Notes: a model not told the origin generated them from the letters alone. 64,000 bases of DNA from UBA2377 sp964525935 (GCA_964525935.1 CAZGJZ010000007.1:186001-250000); one strand, 5' to 3'; numbered from the stretch's first letter, positions 42,282 through 52,733 are shown. Numbers and translations are program-made.

Positions 42282-44258
42282 ATGGCCGGCAACCTCGCAG
42301 ATCAGTCGGGCAACCTCGTCGAATCCCACAAGGGCTACGATCCGCGCGTCATTCTTTTTTACTTCATCATCGCGCTGCTGCTCGCGGTGCTCGGCTGCGG
42401 CCTCGCCTACCAGCAGCTCTTCAAGGCTGACACTTACCACGAGAGCGAGCGCATGCAGAGCCACCGGCGCATCCTCGTTCCGGGCCCGCGGGGCAATATC
42501 TACGACCGCGCCGGGCGGCTCCTCGTCGGCAACCGCCCGCGTTTCTCCGTCGTGCTTTACCTCGACGAGCTGCGCAGCGAGTTCCGCCGCGAGTTCAAGC
42601 GCATCCGCACCAACTACCGCGACTCCGACGAGGACCAGATTCCCAGCGCCGCTCAGATCGAGCAGCTCGCCCGCACCAGCGTCGTGCAGCGCTACCTCGA
42701 TCAGGTAAACGACATCCTCCGCCGCAACGAGCGCGTCGAGGCCACCAGTCTGCGCCGGCATTTTCAGAGCGAACTCCTCCTGCCCTACATGCTCTTGGAC
42801 GACCTCGCCGCCGAGGACTACGCGCGGCTCCTCGAGAGCCTGCCCGTCCGTTCTCCCCTGCAGGTCTATACGTCGAGCACGCGCTACTACCCTTACGGCT
42901 CCGCCGCGGCACACACGCTGGGCTGGGTCGGCATCGACCCCAATTTCGAGGCACAGGATTTTCCCGGCGACGACCTGACGACCTTCAAGATGAAGGGCTC
43001 CATCGGCAAATCCGGCCTGGAGCAGCGCTTCGACGAACAGCTCCAAGGCGAACCCGGCGGCACGATTTTCCGCGTCGATCCCGCCGGCTACAAAATCAAC
43101 CCGCCCCTCGAGCGCCGCCTGCCCGTGCAGGGCAAAAACCTCACCACCAGCCTCGACATCGACCTGCAAATCGCCGCCGAGGAAGCCATGGCCAAGACCG
43201 AGATGGCCGGCGCCGCCGTCGCCCTCGACATCGCCACCGGCGAGGTGCTCGTCGTCGCCAGCAAGCCCGACTACAATCTCAATGACTTCGCGCCGCGGCT
43301 CAGTGCCGCCAAGGCCGCCGAGATCAACGCCTCCGGCGCCTGGTATCACCGCGCCATCCAGGGCGTTTATCCGCCCGGTTCCGCCTTCAAGCTCGTCACC
43401 GGCATCGCCGCCCTCCGTGCCGGCGTCATCGCGCCCGACTCCACCGTCGACTGCCCCGGCTACTACCTCGTCGGCTCCCGGCGCTTCCCCTGCCATGACG
43501 GCCATGCGCACGGCGTCATCGATTTCGCCACCGCCATCAAGAAGAGCTGCAACGTGTTTTTCTTCAAATACGGCCTCGATCTCGGCCCCGATCTCCTCGC
43601 CGCCGAGGCCCGCCGCTTCCGCCTCGACCGTCCTACTGGCATCGAACTCGGCCATGAAACCGGTCGCATGCTCATCCCCGATCCCGCGTGGAAACAACGC
43701 GTCTTGAAAGAGCGTTGGTTCCCCGGCGACACCGCCAACTACTCCATCGGCCAGGGCTTCATGGGGGTCACGCCGCTGCAAATGGCCGCTTTCATGGCTT
43801 CGCTCGCCCGCGGCCAGACCGTTACGCCCGTCACGCTCCTCCACGTCGAAAACCATCCCCCCGTGCGCAGTGAACCCATCGGTCTCTCCTCGGCCAATTA
43901 CGAGGCCCTCCTGCACGGCATGGAGGAAGTCACCACGCCCGGCGGCACCGCCGGCCGCGTGCTCAGCGGCACCATTTCCAGCATGCCGAAGCTCCCCTTC
44001 CGCATCGCGGGAAAAACCGGCACCGCGCAAAAACGCGTCGAGGGCGGCCGCAACATCAACTTCGCCTGGTTCGTCTGCTTCGCTCCCGTCGAACGTCCCG
44101 AGATCGCCATGGCCATCGCCATCGAAGGCGACACCCCGGGCGAGGAAGTCGGCGGCGGCATCTACGCCGTTCCCGTCGCCTACGCCGTGCTCAAGAAATG
44201 GTGGGAGAAGAAAAACGCCACGCCGTCCCCGTTGAGCCCGTTCAAGCGTCCCCAGTGA
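42282..44258 (+). CDS. mrdA: Penicillin-binding protein 2 (peptidoglycan transpeptidase)
   Basis: 658 residues. One membrane helix (VILFYFIIALLLAVLGCGLA) is followed by the dimerisation domain (RRILVPGPRGNIYDRAGRLL) and the transpeptidase domain. Active-site motifs: SxxK as GSAFK near residue 367, SxN as KSCN, and KTG as AGKTGTAQ near residue 577. The order mreBCD-mrdA is the classical elongasome operon. rodA is not next in the window; the next genes are on the other strand. Confidence 0.95.
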   Translation: MAGNLADQSGNLVESHKGYDPRVILFYFIIALLLAVLGCGLAYQQLFKADTYHESERMQSHRRILVPGPRGNIYDRAGRLLVGNRPRFSVVLYLDELRSEFRREFKRIRTNYRDSDEDQIPSAAQIEQLARTSVVQRYLDQVNDILRRNERVEATSLRRHFQSELLLPYMLLDDLAAEDYARLLESLPVRSPLQVYTSSTRYYPYGSAAAHTLGWVGIDPNFEAQDFPGDDLTTFKMKGSIGKSGLEQRFDEQLQGEPGGTIFRVDPAGYKINPPLERRLPVQGKNLTTSLDIDLQIAAEEAMAKTEMAGAAVALDIATGEVLVVASKPDYNLNDFAPRLSAAKAAEINASGAWYHRAIQGVYPPGSAFKLVTGIAALRAGVIAPDSTVDCPGYYLVGSRRFPCHDGHAHGVIDFATAIKKSCNVFFFKYGLDLGPDLLAAEARRFRLDRPTGIELGHETGRMLIPDPAWKQRVLKERWFPGDTANYSIGQGFMGVTPLQMAAFMASLARGQTVTPVTLLHVENHPPVRSEPIGLSSANYEALLHGMEEVTTPGGTAGRVLSGTISSMPKLPFRIAGKTGTAQKRVEGGRNINFAWFVCFAPVERPEIAMAIAIEGDTPGEEVGGGIYAVPVAYAVLKKWWEKKNATPSPLSPFKRPQ

Positions 44259-46419
44259 CTGCGCCTCGTTTCGCCGCCCGCCGCGCGAGTCGCGCCCGAC
44301 GAAACACCGTGCGATGTGCCGGCCAGCCTGCCGCCGCCCCATAGCGCAGTCGCTGCAGCTCTGTGCGCAGCTCCTGCTCCACGGGCAATCCGTCCAACCG
44401 CCGCAGCCACCGGCCCGCCTCCGCGCGCACCGGATCACGCCCCGCGCCGCGCTGTCCTTTGAATCGAAAATCCAAGATCAAAAATCGAAAATTCCACGCC
44501 CCCCACGCCAATCCCGCCACCGCCGCCAACCCGCCCAGCCACGCGGCCACGCGTCGTCCGTTCCACGGGCCCTGCACCCACGCCTTGATTTTCGCCGCCA
44601 CGCGCTCGACTACCGCCCGCAGCCGCTTGCCCGATTCCTCGGTGGCCGACTTCACCGCCTTCAGCGTTTCGAGCTGGGTGCGCTGGTCGAAATTCACGAT
44701 CCGGCGATACCAAAACACGCGCAGGCTATCCAACCGCGCCGTCCAGCTTCGGTCCGTTCGCCGCGCGCGTGCCGCTGCATCGGTGCTGTCATCGGCCGCG
44801 GCCTCGGCCGCGCCCGGCGTGGGATCGGCCCGCCGCCAGCCCTCCGCCGTCGCGTCGTAGAGTTCGCACCACGCGTGCGCATCGGAATTGCGGAGCGTGA
44901 AGTTATTGCTGAACGCATTCCACGATCCGCCCTTGAAACCCGTGACCAGCCGCGCCGGATAACCCGCCGTCCGCGCCAGCAGCACGAACGAGCCGGCGAA
45001 CAATTCGCAATGCCCCGGCTCCGTGGAGCCCATCCATTTTACCAGCGGATCGCTGTCTCCGCCCGGCAGCCGCGACTGCAGCGAATACCGGTGCTTTTGC
45101 GCGAGCCAGAGCCGTGCCCGGCGGCTGAATTCCTCCACACTCAAAGTCGCCCCGCCGGTGATCTCCGTCACATACTGCCGCAACTGCGCTTCATCCGCTT
45201 TCCGCAAATTAAGCACCGGCTGCATCGTGCCCCTGCTCCCAAAATTCGGATCCGCCACCACCTCGCTGATGGCAAAATTCTCCACACGATACGCCGTCAT
45301 CGTCACCGGCTCGTCGCGCAGCGCGATCAACCCGAGCGCCGGCGCCGGTCGGAAATTCTGCATTTCCATGAACCGCAGCTCCCAGAACGGGCCTGCCAGC
45401 GGCAGATAGCGGCTCACGCCTGACTCCAGATAAAACGTCCAGTAAAGGCCCTGGCCTTTTTTCGGCGGCGCCTCACCGAGCACGAACCGCTGCGTGCGCT
45501 CGCGTTGAAATGACTTCAGCCGCAACCCCGTCGACATGCGAAACGAGTGGTCGCGATATTCATCGAGCACCACCATGCGCCAGTAAGCCTGGGCCGGCAC
45601 CTGGTCCGGCGCCGATACATCGATACTCAGCGCCACACTGTCGTCCTGTTGGATGTCCGTGACATCGCCAAACCGGATCGTGTCCGAAAAGCCCGTGCGC
45701 GCTTTCTTCGTCATGAAGCGCTCAAGAAACAGGCTGTTCTCCAGCTGAAAGCGCGGGATCGCCATGAACAGCAGCGCCGACACGCCAACGACGCCGACAA
45801 ACAGCAAGCCACCCAGCGTGACCACGCGCCAGTCCAGCACCTCGCGCACCCGTCGCAGCAACCGCCCGACTTCCATCTGCGCCGCCCAATCCGGCACCAC
45901 GCCCGCCACCTTGTCACTGGCCAGCGGGTCCTTGTTGCTTGCATCCACCAGCGTGATCATGAGCAGGAAGGCCAGCGCGCACGCCGTGAACGCCAGGATC
46001 TGCGCCGCAAACAGGAGCGAGACCGTCAGCACGCCCGCCACCACGATGAGAAAAAGCCCGAGGACGATGATCTGCAGATCGTCGCGTCTTTTCCGGTAAC
46101 TGATCCCGCGATAAAGCAGCAGCAGGATATCCAGCCGCACAATCGGCGGCAGCAGTTCTGCCGTGAGATACAGATCGCCCAGGAAAAACGCCACGATCGC
46201 CGGAAAGGCCAGCCGGTGCACCCATCCCGGCACCCGCGCCGGCCAGGCCGGCCGCGCGATCACCACGCCCACCGCCAGCGTCGTGATCGCCATCATCGTC
46301 CACGCCTCCACCTCCATGTAAAACACGGTCCACACCGAGAGCAGCACGAGCGCGCCACCCAGCAGCCATTTGAGCTGTTGCAGCTCCTCGGGATTAAGCT
46401 GAGGCCGCTTTTTCTCCAT
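44242..46419 (-). CDS. Transglutaminase-like membrane protein (DUF3488/TgpA type)
   Basis: 725 residues from the ATG at 46419. About six N-terminal membrane helices (KWLLGGALVLLSVWTVFYM and following) precede a periplasmic transglutaminase-like domain with the Cys-His-Asp triad: PGHCELFAGS (Cys near residue 470), SDAHAWCELY and RRADPTPG. A C-terminal membrane helix follows, then FRFLILDFRF, encoded by an in-frame micro-repeat. It is the last gene of a MoxR-DUF58-transglutaminase run, a common trio of unknown function sometimes tied to envelope stress; it overlaps its upstream neighbour by 26 bases, so they are probably co-expressed. Its 3' end overlaps the PBP2 end. Confidence 0.85.
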   Translation of the reverse strand: MEKKRPQLNPEELQQLKWLLGGALVLLSVWTVFYMEVEAWTMMAITTLAVGVVIARPAWPARVPGWVHRLAFPAIVAFFLGDLYLTAELLPPIVRLDILLLLYRGISYRKRRDDLQIIVLGLFLIVVAGVLTVSLLFAAQILAFTACALAFLLMITLVDASNKDPLASDKVAGVVPDWAAQMEVGRLLRRVREVLDWRVVTLGGLLFVGVVGVSALLFMAIPRFQLENSLFLERFMTKKARTGFSDTIRFGDVTDIQQDDSVALSIDVSAPDQVPAQAYWRMVVLDEYRDHSFRMSTGLRLKSFQRERTQRFVLGEAPPKKGQGLYWTFYLESGVSRYLPLAGPFWELRFMEMQNFRPAPALGLIALRDEPVTMTAYRVENFAISEVVADPNFGSRGTMQPVLNLRKADEAQLRQYVTEITGGATLSVEEFSRRARLWLAQKHRYSLQSRLPGGDSDPLVKWMGSTEPGHCELFAGSFVLLARTAGYPARLVTGFKGGSWNAFSNNFTLRNSDAHAWCELYDATAEGWRRADPTPGAAEAAADDSTDAAARARRTDRSWTARLDSLRVFWYRRIVNFDQRTQLETLKAVKSATEESGKRLRAVVERVAAKIKAWVQGPWNGRRVAAWLGGLAAVAGLAWGAWNFRFLILDFRFKGQRGAGRDPVRAEAGRWLRRLDGLPVEQELRTELQRLRYGAAAGWPAHRTVFRRARLARRAAKRGAVTGDA
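44458..44497. repeat. Micro-repeat (AAAATCCAAGATCAAAAATCG family) inside the transglutaminase gene
   Basis: AT-rich stretch (GAATCGAAAATCCAAGATCA then AAAATCGAAAATTCC) in a GC-rich gene, reading FRFLILDFRF on the minus strand. The same family occurs at 58380-58413 before the esterase and at 62786-62817 at the end of dxr. Only one arm is seen here. Confidence 0.8.
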
Positions 46420-47614
46420 CGACGTAGGCGACGACGCCCCGCGCCCCATCGGGCGCGAAGGTCATCAGGTTGCGGGTTGTAGCCGGGGTCGCTGACCGCG
46501 GGGAAATTTTTTGCTGCTTAGCCTCCGCCGGCTCCACCACCGCCAGCCGGTCAAGAAACGCCTCCAAGTCATGGCCGCTGCGGATCGACAACGGCGCGTC
46601 GTTATCGATCGCCACGCGCACGAGCTGACCGCGGCGAAACAAATCCTCCGCCAGCGTTGCCGCCAGGCTCAGCGCGAGTTCGAACTGCTCCGGCCGCGGC
46701 CACAACGCCGGGTCCGTCTGCACCCAGAGTGAAAAGCCCTCGGAGTTTTCCGCCGTAAACTGCCGCACCAGCAATTGTCCCGTGCGGGCGCTCGCCTTCC
46801 AATGAATCAGCCGGTGCGAGTCGCCCGCCGCATAGCGCCGCAACGCCAGCAAGTCGCTCCCGCTGCCGGCCCGTGCCAGGTTTTCCCCGCCAATCTGGCG
46901 CCTCGATCCCGCCGCAGCATGCCGGCGGTATTCCACCGGCGCCGGCCAGACCGTCACTTCCTGCATGGCATCCGTGCCCATGCTTTTGCTCAGAAAGCCA
47001 AACGGAAACAGCGAGCCCACGCCCCGCAATTCCACGCGCCAGCGTCCGCGCCGCGAGGGTTGGAACTGCCAGTCCACCCGCGCCTCGCCCTGCGGATCGA
47101 GCCGGGTGCGCAGGTGCAGTTTCGCCGCCGATTCATTCTGCTTCGCCTTCGCCAACGACGCGCGCACATCCACGCCTTTTCCGGTAATCGTCGAACTCAC
47201 GACCGCCGGCCGCGGATCCAGCCATCGCGCCGCCAGTTCAAACCACAACCCATAGGTCGGCAGGAACGTCTTGCGGTTGCCCAGCTCGACCGCCACGGCC
47301 GCCACCTGGCCCGTCCGCCACGGCGGCGCGAGCTGCAGGCGCCAGCGCACGCCGTAAAAATTCAGCCACGACAGCACGCCGCTCAGGATCAGGCACGCGA
47401 GCATCAGCGCCAGCGTGATGAAGAGAATGTTGTTGGCCGAGTTGTAGGCCGCCATCCCGATGCCCAGCGAGAGTGCCGCGAGCAGGGTGCCCGACACCGT
47501 CAGCATGATCCGCTGCCCGCGCTGCGGAAAAACCAGCGCCCACAACAATGCGTTCCACGTAAAGCGCCGCCGCCGGCGCGCATGGCCCCACGTGGCGTCG
47601 TCGGGTTTGCTCAT
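46394..47614 (-). CDS. DUF58-family protein
   Basis: 406 residues from the ATG at 47614. Two N-terminal hydrophobic segments (MLTVSGTLLAALSLGIGMAA; ILFITLALMLACLILSGVLS) anchor it; the DUF58 core LRRYAAGDSHRLIHWKASAR and QLLVRQFTAENSEGFSLWVQ is clear, from a von Willebrand-like fold. The protein lies between MoxR (upstream) and the transglutaminase (downstream), the usual order. It probably works with MoxR as an assembly or chaperone-like pair. A longer frame to 47656 exists but would overlap moxR more. Confidence 0.88.
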   Translation of the reverse strand: MSKPDDATWGHARRRRRFTWNALLWALVFPQRGQRIMLTVSGTLLAALSLGIGMAAYNSANNILFITLALMLACLILSGVLSWLNFYGVRWRLQLAPPWRTGQVAAVAVELGNRKTFLPTYGLWFELAARWLDPRPAVVSSTITGKGVDVRASLAKAKQNESAAKLHLRTRLDPQGEARVDWQFQPSRRGRWRVELRGVGSLFPFGFLSKSMGTDAMQEVTVWPAPVEYRRHAAAGSRRQIGGENLARAGSGSDLLALRRYAAGDSHRLIHWKASARTGQLLVRQFTAENSEGFSLWVQTDPALWPRPEQFELALSLAATLAEDLFRRGQLVRVAIDNDAPLSIRSGHDLEAFLDRLAVVEPAEAKQQKISPRSATPATTRNLMTFAPDGARGVVAYVDGEKAASA

Positions 47615-47639
47615 GACCGGGGCGTGGCTTTGCGCCACT

Positions 47640-48611
<972 letters not shown>

Positions 48612-48674
48612 GGGCGGGCAAGCTAGCGCCCCCTCCCCGGCACGCAAACGGAAAGCCCTCTTCCGGGCGTAGGG

Positions 48675-49484
48675 TTATTTCTTCACCGGCGTCGGACCAT
48701 ATTTCTCCGGCCGGTCCCCCGCGGCGTCGTAGATGATCCTGCCGTCCTTGACGAACGGCACGGCCATCGCCCACGCCTTGATGTCGTCGCCACCGATCGG
48801 CGCCGCGGCATACTGCGGGAGGTAAATCCGGCGCATGCGGTTGGTCAGATTGGGGCCGCTGCGGTGCAGCGTGTAACTGGTGAACGCCGCGATGCTGCCC
48901 GCCGGCACAATCACCGGATCGCCCGGATCGTCGCCTTGATAGCCAACGAGGTCGTGCGTGCCCGGCTCCTCCACATGGTCGATGATCCGGTTGGCCGTGC
49001 CGCCGCGCGAGTGCGGCAGAATATACGCCGTGCCGTTCGCTTCACTGACATCATCCAGCGTGCACCAGCAGGTCAGGTAGGGCGGATGCGCCACCGTGGG
49101 ATGGCTGTGCTTCACGTAGCCGCTGTCCTGGTGCCAGCTGAACTTCATGCCTTGCTCCGCGTTTTTCACGACCCACTGCTCGTTGAACAGATAAACGTCC
49201 GGCCCCAGCGCCGCCTGCGCGATCTCCGCCATCATCGGACTGAAGATGAAACTCCGCATGCGGCTGCTCAGCCGGTAATAGTTGCTGATGAAATAGCGCT
49301 TGCCGCGGTGATTGATGCCTTCGACCTCGATGCCCTTGGCGTCCATCATCGAATCCTTGTAGCCGAGGAAATAGGAGCACTCCTCCCGCAGCATGGTGAG
49401 CATGTCGGGCGGGATGACGCCCGGCAGGATCATGTAGCCTTCGCGTTGATAGAGTTCGCGCTGCGCTGGAGTAACGAGGGGCAT
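48675..49484 (-). CDS. PhyH-family Fe(II)/2-oxoglutarate dioxygenase
   Basis: 269 residues. YQREGYMILPGVIPPDMLTM is the usual N-terminus of phytanoyl-CoA dioxygenase-like proteins. The iron ligands appear as WHQDSGYV (HxD) and the distal His in YTLHRSGPN; the arginine binding 2-oxoglutarate is probably in NRMRRIYLP. The substrate is unknown; in this setting (an AraC regulator next to it, sugar-type oxidoreductases nearby) it may hydroxylate a carbohydrate-linked or secondary compound. It diverges from the AraC gene. Confidence 0.85.
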   Translation of the reverse strand: MPLVTPAQRELYQREGYMILPGVIPPDMLTMLREECSYFLGYKDSMMDAKGIEVEGINHRGKRYFISNYYRLSSRMRSFIFSPMMAEIAQAALGPDVYLFNEQWVVKNAEQGMKFSWHQDSGYVKHSHPTVAHPPYLTCWCTLDDVSEANGTAYILPHSRGGTANRIIDHVEEPGTHDLVGYQGDDPGDPVIVPAGSIAAFTSYTLHRSGPNLTNRMRRIYLPQYAAAPIGGDDIKAWAMAVPFVKDGRIIYDAAGDRPEKYGPTPVKK

Positions 49485-49559
49485 GGTGCCACCACCCTAC
49501 CGCATCACGCCCGGGAATTCTTCTCGTTTTCCAGCATCATCCTCTCATTTTTTGTCGCC

Positions 49560-50408
49560 ATGTTCGCCGCCCTCAACCTGCCGCCATCCTGGCAGGGCAA
49601 CCTCTGGCATTACCGCTTTCAAGACTGGCAGCACACCAAGCACCATCACGTGGAGCTGGAGTTCAACCTCATCACCCAAGGTTCGGGGATTTACCTGCTG
49701 GATAACGAAAAATATCAGGTGCGCCGCGGTGACCTCATCTGGCTCTACCCCACCCAGAACCACGTGCTCGTGCGCGAGACCGCGGATCTGGAGATGTGGA
49801 TCGGCGTCTTCCGGCCGGAAGCCTTGGCGGGTATTGCCACGGATCCCAATCAACAACCCCTGTGCCGTGAGACCGCCAGCGGGGAGTGTTGCCGGCGCCT
49901 TCCGCTCAAGCACCTCCAGCGGCTCGATGGCTTGATGCGGGAGGTTCACGCCAGCAAGGATCAGGCGGGACACTTCAACGCCGGGCTCGGCTATGCTTTT
50001 CTGACGGCCTGGCATGCATTCGAACAGGCGAGTGCGATCCCCATCGAGGATGTTCATCCCGCCGTCGAAAAGGCGGCGCGAAGCCTGCAAAATGAAACCG
50101 CACCGGCGAGTTTCCGCGAACTCGCCCGGCACACCGGGTTGAGCGCGCCCCGCCTCAGCCGGCTCTTCAAGCAGCAAACCGGCATCAGCCTGGTCGAGTT
50201 TCGCAACCGGCTTCGCCTGGGCCGTTTTCTACAACGCTACGGCACGGGCCAGCGGCACACGATGCTCGATGCCGCGCTCGCGGCCGGATTCGGCAGCTAC
50301 CCGCAGTTTCATCGCGTGTTCAAAAACGCCTTCGGCTGCTCCCCTCGTTCCCGCCAATGGCAAACCCAGACCGCAGCCTCCGGCCCGGCCACACTCGGTC
50401 GCCTTTAA
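49560..50408 (+). CDS. AraC-family transcription regulator
   Basis: 282 residues from the ATG at 49560 (the frame is open back to 48864 but is antisense to the dioxygenase there). The N-terminal cupin-like sensor (HHHVELEFNLITQGSGIYLL, YQVRRGDLIWLYPTQNHVLV) is followed by two helix-turn-helix motifs (FRELARHTGLSAPRLSRLFK; TMLDAALAAGFGSYPQFHRV) and a KNAFGCSPRSRQW end. It probably senses a sugar or its derivative and controls the divergent dioxygenase gene, 75 bases away. Confidence 0.92.
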   Translation: MFAALNLPPSWQGNLWHYRFQDWQHTKHHHVELEFNLITQGSGIYLLDNEKYQVRRGDLIWLYPTQNHVLVRETADLEMWIGVFRPEALAGIATDPNQQPLCRETASGECCRRLPLKHLQRLDGLMREVHASKDQAGHFNAGLGYAFLTAWHAFEQASAIPIEDVHPAVEKAARSLQNETAPASFRELARHTGLSAPRLSRLFKQQTGISLVEFRNRLRLGRFLQRYGTGQRHTMLDAALAAGFGSYPQFHRVFKNAFGCSPRSRQWQTQTAASGPATLGRL

Positions 50409-50439
50409 GTCGGCGCTGGGTTGGCCGCCACCGTGGCGG

Positions 50440-51270
50440 TCACTCCATCAGCTTCATGAGCGCCGAAATATCCTCGTCGGCATAGCCCGCGCGATCGGCC
50501 TGAGCCAGGCGGTCGCGCACGCTGTCGAGCACCGGAAAGTCTTCGCAGCCGTTGATCCGCGACGCCAGCCGCAGGTCCTTGAGCATGTGCTTCACTGAAA
50601 ACTGCGGCACATAATCTCCCGCGCGCAGCTTCGGTTCCTTCAGCTTCGTCACGCCCGAATAGCTCACATTCTTCGCCAGCGCCCCGAAGAACACGTCGTC
50701 ATTCACCCCGGCGCGGCGCACCAGCGCCAGCGCCTCGCACAGGCCCTGGAGTTGCGCGGCGATGTTGAGGTTCATCGCCAGTTTGAGCGTGCAGGCCTGC
50801 TCGCGCGTGCCGATGTGCAGCCGGGTCGCCGAAACCAAGCTGAGCAACGGCTCCAGTTCCGCGATCAACGCCGCATCGCCCCCGAGATAGTAAACCGTCT
50901 GCCGCTGCTCCGCCGCCGGCTTGCTGCCGGTAAACGGCGCCTCGAGGTAACGCGCCCCGCGCGCTTCCACCAGCGCGGCAAATTTCGCGCTGCTCACCGG
51001 ATCGATCGTGCTCGATTGCACGACCGTCTTGCCCGGTCCGAGCACCGGCAGGATCCGCGTGAGGATCGATTCCACCGCTGGCGGATCGGCGACGACGATC
51101 TGCACCACGTCCGCCGCGCTCGCCACCGCCTCGGGCGTGGCCTGCCCCTGCGGCGCATCCGGTTGAGCGGTGCGGTTCCAGGTGCCCCGCAACACGCCTG
51201 CCGCGTGATAATGCCCCGCCCACACGCGGCCGATGATCCCAAGTCCGATGACGCCGATGGTTTTGCTCAT
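50440..51270 (-). CDS. 3-hydroxyisobutyrate-dehydrogenase-like NAD(P)-dependent oxidoreductase
   Basis: 276 residues from the ATG at 51270. A Rossmann start (IGVIGLGIIGRVWAGHYHAA), the substrate region APFTGSKPAAEQRQTVYYLG with the conserved G-x-x-x-A pattern, and the catalytic Lys in ACTLKLAMNLNIAAQLQGL match the beta-hydroxyacid dehydrogenase family. The substrate is unknown. The open frame to 51393 runs through a GTCATTCTGAGCG repeat and is not part of the protein. It shares a locus with Gfo/Idh-type and PhyH-type enzymes. Confidence 0.85.
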   Translation of the reverse strand: MSKTIGVIGLGIIGRVWAGHYHAAGVLRGTWNRTAQPDAPQGQATPEAVASAADVVQIVVADPPAVESILTRILPVLGPGKTVVQSSTIDPVSSAKFAALVEARGARYLEAPFTGSKPAAEQRQTVYYLGGDAALIAELEPLLSLVSATRLHIGTREQACTLKLAMNLNIAAQLQGLCEALALVRRAGVNDDVFFGALAKNVSYSGVTKLKEPKLRAGDYVPQFSVKHMLKDLRLASRINGCEDFPVLDSVRDRLAQADRAGYADEDISALMKLME

Positions 51271-51333
51271 AGGCCGCAAACTAGACCCGATCCCGCACCA
51301 TTGGCCAGCACCGCCTGCGTCGCCGTAAAAATT

Positions 51334-51424
51334 GTCATTCTGAGCGCAGCGAAGAATCCCCCTGGACTCAGCACCGCGGTGACGATGTTTCACTCACTGG
51401 ATTCTTCACTTCGTTCAGAATGAC
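51334..51424. repeat. Inverted micro-repeat element (GTCATTCTGAGCGCAGCGAA family)
   Basis: The left arm 51334-51359 and right arm 51399-51424 (GGATTCTTCACTTCGTTCAG then AATGAC) are reverse complements with four mismatches in 26, around a 39-base spacer. It lies in the 264-base gap between the two divergent oxidoreductase genes. Its type (encoding HSERSEES- or ILSAAKNP-like peptides) is known as a dispersed element in several bacterial phyla. Confidence 0.9.
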
Positions 51425-51534
51425 CGCATGGTTGGCGAATGAATTGCGCCGGGCAGCCTGCGTGACGCATTTTAGCATTCCCCTCCCGCCGTATTCCGCT
51501 CTGCTCACGCGACCCCTTTCCGCCCTTCCCCATC

Positions 51535-52704
51535 ATGTCCACCTCTTCCGTTATCCGCATCGGTCTCATCGGTTGCGGCGGCCGCATCCGCGGCGTCGCC
51601 AAGCACCTCCTCGACAGCCCGCTCGGCAGTCGGGTCGCCATCACCGCCATGTTCGATCCCCACGCATGGGCTGTGCAGGAAACGCAGTCTTATCTCGGCA
51701 CCTCGGCGCAGGTTTACAACTCCCTCGAATCCCTTCTCCGCGACAGCAACGTCGACTGGGTCATGATCGGTTCGTTCAACTGCCTGCACGTCGACCAGGC
51801 CATCGCCGCCCTCGAGGCCGGTAAGCATGTCTTCTGCGAAAAACCCCTCGCCACCTCGCTCGCCGATTGCGTCCGCCTCCGCGCCGCCCTCGCCCGCGCA
51901 CCGCACCTCAAGTTCTTCTTCGGCCTCGTCCTCCGCTACGTGCCACTCTACCGCAAGGTGAAGGAGCTCTTCGAGACCGGCACCCTCGGCCGCATCATTT
52001 CCTTCGAGTTCAACGAGACCGTCGCCTTCAACCACGGCGGCTACATCCACGGCAACTGGCGGCGCGACCGCGCCCTCGCCGGCACGCACGTCCTCGAGAA
52101 ATGCTGCCACGACTACGACATCGTCAACTGGCTCCTCGGCAGCCTCCCGGTGCGCGCCGCCAGTTTCGGCGGCACCAACGTTTTTCGTCCCGAAAACCGC
52201 GTCCTCGCCGACCGTCTCGGCACCGATACGAAGGGCAACCGCGCCTATGAGTCCTGGCTGGACCCCTTGCGCGTCGATCCGTTTTCCCCGGGCAACACCG
52301 TCGTGGACAACCAGGTCGCCATCCTCGAATACGCCTCCGGCGCCCGCGCCACGTTTCACACCAACTGCAATGCCGCCATCCTCGAACGGCGCATGTATTT
52401 CTGCGGCACGGAAGGCACCCTGCGCGTGGACGCCATCACCGGCGTGATCGACGTGCAGCGCATCGGTTTCGACACCAAGCCCGAGACGATCCACATCAAC
52501 GAAAGCAACGAAGGCCACCTCGGCGGCGATTCCCGCATGGCCGCGCATCTCGCGCGCACGATGCTCGAAGGCGCCCCGCCCCTCGCCACGCTCGACGACG
52601 GTCTCCGCTCCGCCGTGAGCTGCTTCGGCGTCGACGAGGCTCACGACACCGGCCGCGTCATCGACCTGCGCCCCATGTGGCAGCAAGCCGGCATTACGCC
52701 GTGA
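51535..52704 (+). CDS. Gfo/Idh/MocA-family oxidoreductase
   Basis: 389 residues. The N-terminal Rossmann motif (IRIGLIGCGGRIRGVAKHLL) and the EKP motif of the family (GKHVFCEKPLATSLADCVRL) are clear; the C-terminal half has a beta-sheet with YESWLDPLRVD and YFCGTEGTLRVDAITGVIDV. Such proteins oxidise or reduce sugars or inositols with NAD(P). It is divergent from the dehydrogenase gene, and the neighbouring PhyH and PLD genes suggest a polyol/carbohydrate route. No signal peptide, so cytoplasmic. Confidence 0.9.
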   Translation: MSTSSVIRIGLIGCGGRIRGVAKHLLDSPLGSRVAITAMFDPHAWAVQETQSYLGTSAQVYNSLESLLRDSNVDWVMIGSFNCLHVDQAIAALEAGKHVFCEKPLATSLADCVRLRAALARAPHLKFFFGLVLRYVPLYRKVKELFETGTLGRIISFEFNETVAFNHGGYIHGNWRRDRALAGTHVLEKCCHDYDIVNWLLGSLPVRAASFGGTNVFRPENRVLADRLGTDTKGNRAYESWLDPLRVDPFSPGNTVVDNQVAILEYASGARATFHTNCNAAILERRMYFCGTEGTLRVDAITGVIDVQRIGFDTKPETIHINESNEGHLGGDSRMAAHLARTMLEGAPPLATLDDGLRSAVSCFGVDEAHDTGRVIDLRPMWQQAGITP

Positions 52705-52733
52705 TTCGCGACTAAGCTCCCGCCGGCATAATT

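Noticed and set aside
41904..44438. 844-residue minus-strand frame over mreD and PBP2
   Set aside because: Antisense to well-supported genes with clear motifs.
51271..51393. N-terminal extension of the dehydrogenase (ILRCAQND-type)
   Set aside because: Encoded by the GTCATTCTGAGCG repeat; the Rossmann motif starts right after the ATG at 51270.
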